DNA of 8,270 nucleotides from Desulfobacterales bacterium (GTDB taxonomy: Bacteria; Desulfobacterota; Desulfobacteria; Desulfobacterales; Desulfobacteraceae): assembly GCA_022361135.1 (NCBI GenBank), contig JAKSBM010000403.1, forward strand, positions 1 through 8,270, written 5' to 3'. Numbering within the stretch: the stretch's first letter is position 1; the number at the start of each line of letters is the position of its first letter. Shown piece after piece: positions 6,598-8,270 of this stretch. The notes under the pieces were generated by a model. It did no database searches, was not told where the DNA came from, and saw only the letters and a program-made list of their open reading frames with translations. The position numbers were made by a program, and so were the translations under genes.

Positions 6598-7619
6598 GGC
6601 TGTCTCCTTGGGATGCATTGAACACAGGCCACCCAATGGTCCGGACCCACCTGGATATCCCGGGGCTTGGCACGGCGGCATTCCGCCCGGACACCGGGGC
6701 AGCGACTGCTGAACCGGCACCCCTGTGGGGGATGGACCAGGTCCGGGATCTTCCCGGGAATAAAGGAGAGGGGTTTGGGGGAGCCCAGGGTGGGAACGGC
6801 CCGGAGCAGTCCCTGGGTGTACGGGTGGCCCGGGTTGGCAAACAATTCCCGGGTGGGGCCGCTTTCCACAATGCGACCGGCATACATCACCGCCACCCGC
6901 CGGCAGATTTGGGCCGCAATGCCCAGGTCGTGGGTGATGAAGAGGATGGCGGTTTGTTTTTCACGGCACAGGGTTTTCAATAGGTTGAGAATATGGGCCT
7001 GGACCGTGACGTCCAGGGCCGAGGTGGCTTCGTCGGCAATGAGGACCCGGGGGGAGGAGAGCAGGGCCAGGGCAATGCGATACCGCTGGGCCATGCCCCC
7101 GGAAATCTGCCAGGGGTACAGGGCCAGAAGGCGGCGGGCATCGGTGAGCCCCACCTCTTGGAGCTTTTCCCGGGCAATGGTTTCCTGGGCCGCCCGTGGG
7201 CTGCATTGGTCCTGCCGGGCCCGTTGTTTCACTTCCCCATGCAGGTAGAGGCGGATGAGCCGACGCAATTGTTCCCCCAGGGTGAAGACCGGGTTGATGC
7301 TGGACTGGGGGTTTTGGAAAACCATGGAGATTTCACGGCCCCGAATTCGGCCCAGGGCCTTGGGAGCAAGGGTGAGCAAGTCCCGATCCAGGAACCGGAT
7401 TTCTCCACGGGGGCGGCTGTGGGGGATGAGGTTGAGTATGGATTTGGCAGTGACGCTTTTGCCCGATCCGGTCTCCCCCACCAGGGCCAGGATTTCCCCG
7501 GGAAAGAGATTGAAATTGACCCCTTCCAGCACCTGGGCACGGCCCCGGGGGGTGTCAAAACCCAGGGTGAGGTCGGAGACCTGGAGGACGGGGGCTTGGG
7601 TATCAAGGGCGGCTGTCAT
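6594..7619 (-). CDS. Dipeptide/oligopeptide ABC transporter ATP-binding protein, DppD/OppD type
   Basis: The 341-residue ATPase is the partner of the DppF/OppF-type subunit encoded immediately downstream. It shows Walker A GETGSGKS (48-55), Q-loop Q102, the signature ISGGMAQR (172-179, with the Met-Ala typical of DppD/OppD), Walker B VLIADE (192-197) and switch H230. The C-terminal extension contains NPGHPYTQGL and cysteines C301, C307, C314 and C332 (with an extra C335), matching the iron-sulfur-binding tail seen in this subfamily. Residues about 126-146 form a longer, basic loop between Q-loop and signature than is usual. The ATG at 7619 is preceded by AGGAGG, which overlaps the stop codon of the permease gene eight bases upstream; its own stop overlaps the next start in an ATGA. 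All catalytic residues are present, so the subunit should be active. The substrate is not identifiable from the ATPase. Confidence 0.95.
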   Translation of the reverse strand: MTAALDTQAPVLQVSDLTLGFDTPRGRAQVLEGVNFNLFPGEILALVGETGSGKSVTAKSILNLIPHSRPRGEIRFLDRDLLTLAPKALGRIRGREISMVFQNPQSSINPVFTLGEQLRRLIRLYLHGEVKQRARQDQCSPRAAQETIAREKLQEVGLTDARRLLALYPWQISGGMAQRYRIALALLSSPRVLIADEATSALDVTVQAHILNLLKTLCREKQTAILFITHDLGIAAQICRRVAVMYAGRIVESGPTRELFANPGHPYTQGLLRAVPTLGSPKPLSFIPGKIPDLVHPPQGCRFSSRCPGVRAECRRAKPRDIQVGPDHWVACVQCIPRRQP

Positions 7620-7630
7620 GGATCCTCCTA
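7619..7630 (-). promoter_or_regulatory. Permease stop codon overlapping the ATPase ribosome-binding site
   Basis: Read on the minus strand the sequence is TAGGAGGATCC followed by ATG. The TAG ends the permease gene and its A and G are the first bases of the AGGAGG Shine-Dalgarno site of the DppD-type gene. A ribosome finishing the permease would sit on this site, which favours translational coupling and matched subunit amounts. Confidence 0.75.
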
Positions 7631-8270
7631 ACGATTGGCGGCCAGGACGTCCTTGAGGGCGTCGCCGAAGAGGTTAAAGGCAATGACCACCAGGAACATG
7701 GCCCCACCGGGAACCATGGAGATCCACCATTCCGACAGGATATTGGGTGCCCCTTCCCAGACCATGAGCCCCCAGTCGGCCCCGGGGGGCTGGGTGCCGA
7801 AACCGATGAAGCTGAGCAGGCCGATGGAGATGATGGCCGGCCCCAGATCCATGAGTACCATGACCCCCACCGGGGTGAGGATGTTGGGCAGGATGTGGCG
7901 GAAGATAATATAGCCCTTGCCGTAGCCCAGCATCTGGGCCGCCTCCACAAAGAGCATGCCCCGCATGGCCGTGACCTCCCCCTGGACCAGCCGGGTGTAC
8001 CAGGGCCACCAGGGAATGGTCAGGGCGATGATGGCCGTGAACCAGCCCGCCCCCACCATCAGGGCAATGGCCATGGCAATGAGGGTGGCGGGAAAGGAGA
8101 GAAAGACCTCCACCACCCGGGAGATGAGGGCACCGGAAATCCCCTGGTTGTACCCGGCCCACAGCCCCAGGGGCACGCCGATGATGCAGGCGAAAAAGAC
8201 GATGAGAAAGCCGCCGAAAATGGAGATCCGGGCGCCGAAGATCACCCGGCTGAGCAGGTCCCGGCCGTAG
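7628..8270 (-). CDS. Dipeptide/oligopeptide ABC transporter permease, DppC/OppC type, 5' end beyond window
   Basis: The frame is open to the window edge, so only the C-terminal 213 or so residues are seen; members are usually near 280-300 residues. It begins in YGRDLLSRVIFGARIS, the conserved GRD-LSR segment of DppC/OppC permeases that precedes the transmembrane core. Several hydrophobic helices follow, then the EAA loop, EAAQMLGYGKGYIIFRHILPN-type with the G-x-x-x-x-x-IxxxHxLPN core, which docks the ATPases. Near the C-terminus the family's PPGADWG and WW-P-G segments are present. A GTG codon at 8243-8245 lies inside the conserved segment and is not the start. The protein forms the inner-membrane channel with a DppB/OppB partner, which together with the solute-binding protein is expected beyond 8270. 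The gene ends eight bases before the ATPase gene, in one operon. Confidence 0.93.
   Translation of the reverse strand, partial: YGRDLLSRVIFGARISIFGGFLIVFFACIIGVPLGLWAGYNQGISGALISRVVEVFLSFPATLIAMAIALMVGAGWFTAIIALTIPWWPWYTRLVQGEVTAMRGMLFVEAAQMLGYGKGYIIFRHILPNILTPVGVMVLMDLGPAIISIGLLSFIGFGTQPPGADWGLMVWEGAPNILSEWWISMVPGGAMFLVVIAFNLFGDALKDVLAANR

Noticed and set aside
5860..6621. A long plus-strand frame opposite the DppF-type ATPase
   Set aside because: It is the shadow of a gene whose Walker A, Walker B and signature motifs are all intact.
6598..6720. An N-terminal extension of the DppF-type ATPase to an ATG at 6720
   Set aside because: It would overlap the DppD-type gene by over 120 bases, lacks a ribosome-binding site, and encodes residues absent from the family. 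The ATG at 6597 has AAGGAG and an ATGA overlap.
6993..7631. A plus-strand frame opposite the DppD-type ATPase
   Set aside because: It is explained by antisense reading of a well-identified gene and has no recognisable domain.
7628..8245. Start of the permease at a GTG at 8245
   Set aside because: The codon lies inside the conserved GRDLLSRVIFGAR segment, and the frame stays open to 8270. The gene simply begins beyond the window.
1..8270. Mobile elements, CRISPR arrays, phage or defence systems
   Set aside because: I saw no transposase, integrase, nuclease or recurring spaced repeats. The ankyrin gene alone is not evidence of a defence system.

Overview
This 8.3 kb window is bacterial chromosomal DNA with no mobile element, CRISPR array, tRNA or rRNA that I can recognise. 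The genes are compact, have clear Shine-Dalgarno sites and favour G/C-ending codons (CGG Arg, CCC Pro, GGG Gly, GCC Ala). Sec-type export and the general gene style suggest a Gram-negative. The combination of a Cys-rich DUF3795-type protein, a SulP transporter and a dipeptide-type ABC operon would fit Desulfobacterota or a related anaerobe, but this placement is an inference and is weak.

Layout. Positions 12-55 hold a strong hairpin plus T-run that ends transcription from a gene upstream of the window. The left half is on the + strand. An exported ankyrin-repeat protein of 702 aa (221-2329) has an unrecognised N-terminal half and a DUF1036-like C-terminal domain. A 164-aa 16-cysteine DUF3795-type protein (2372-2866) follows 42 nt later. 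A rho-independent terminator comes next (2963-2997), and then a 541-aa SulP-family anion transporter with a C-terminal STAS domain (3021-4646). The terminator ends only 23 nt before the SulP start codon, so it may act as a leader attenuator.

The right half is on the - strand and is the 3' end of a dipeptide/oligopeptide-type ABC transporter operon. Read in the direction of transcription it contains the DppC/OppC-type permease (cut by the window edge at 8270), a DppD/OppD-type ATPase (7619-6594), a DppF/OppF-type ATPase (6597-5617), and a carbon-nitrogen hydrolase of the nitrilase/amidase superfamily (5620-4751). The stop/Shine-Dalgarno overlap and two ATGA stop/start overlaps show tight translational coupling. 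The likely logic is that the transporter imports a peptide-like or amide-containing compound and the last enzyme hydrolyses its C-N bond in the cytoplasm. The solute-binding protein and second permease should lie beyond 8270.

The SulP gene and the hydrolase gene converge on one long perfect-type hairpin with T-runs on both strands (4707-4750), which can terminate both. I found no convincing evidence of a wholly new multi-gene system. The least understood element is the large exported ankyrin protein.
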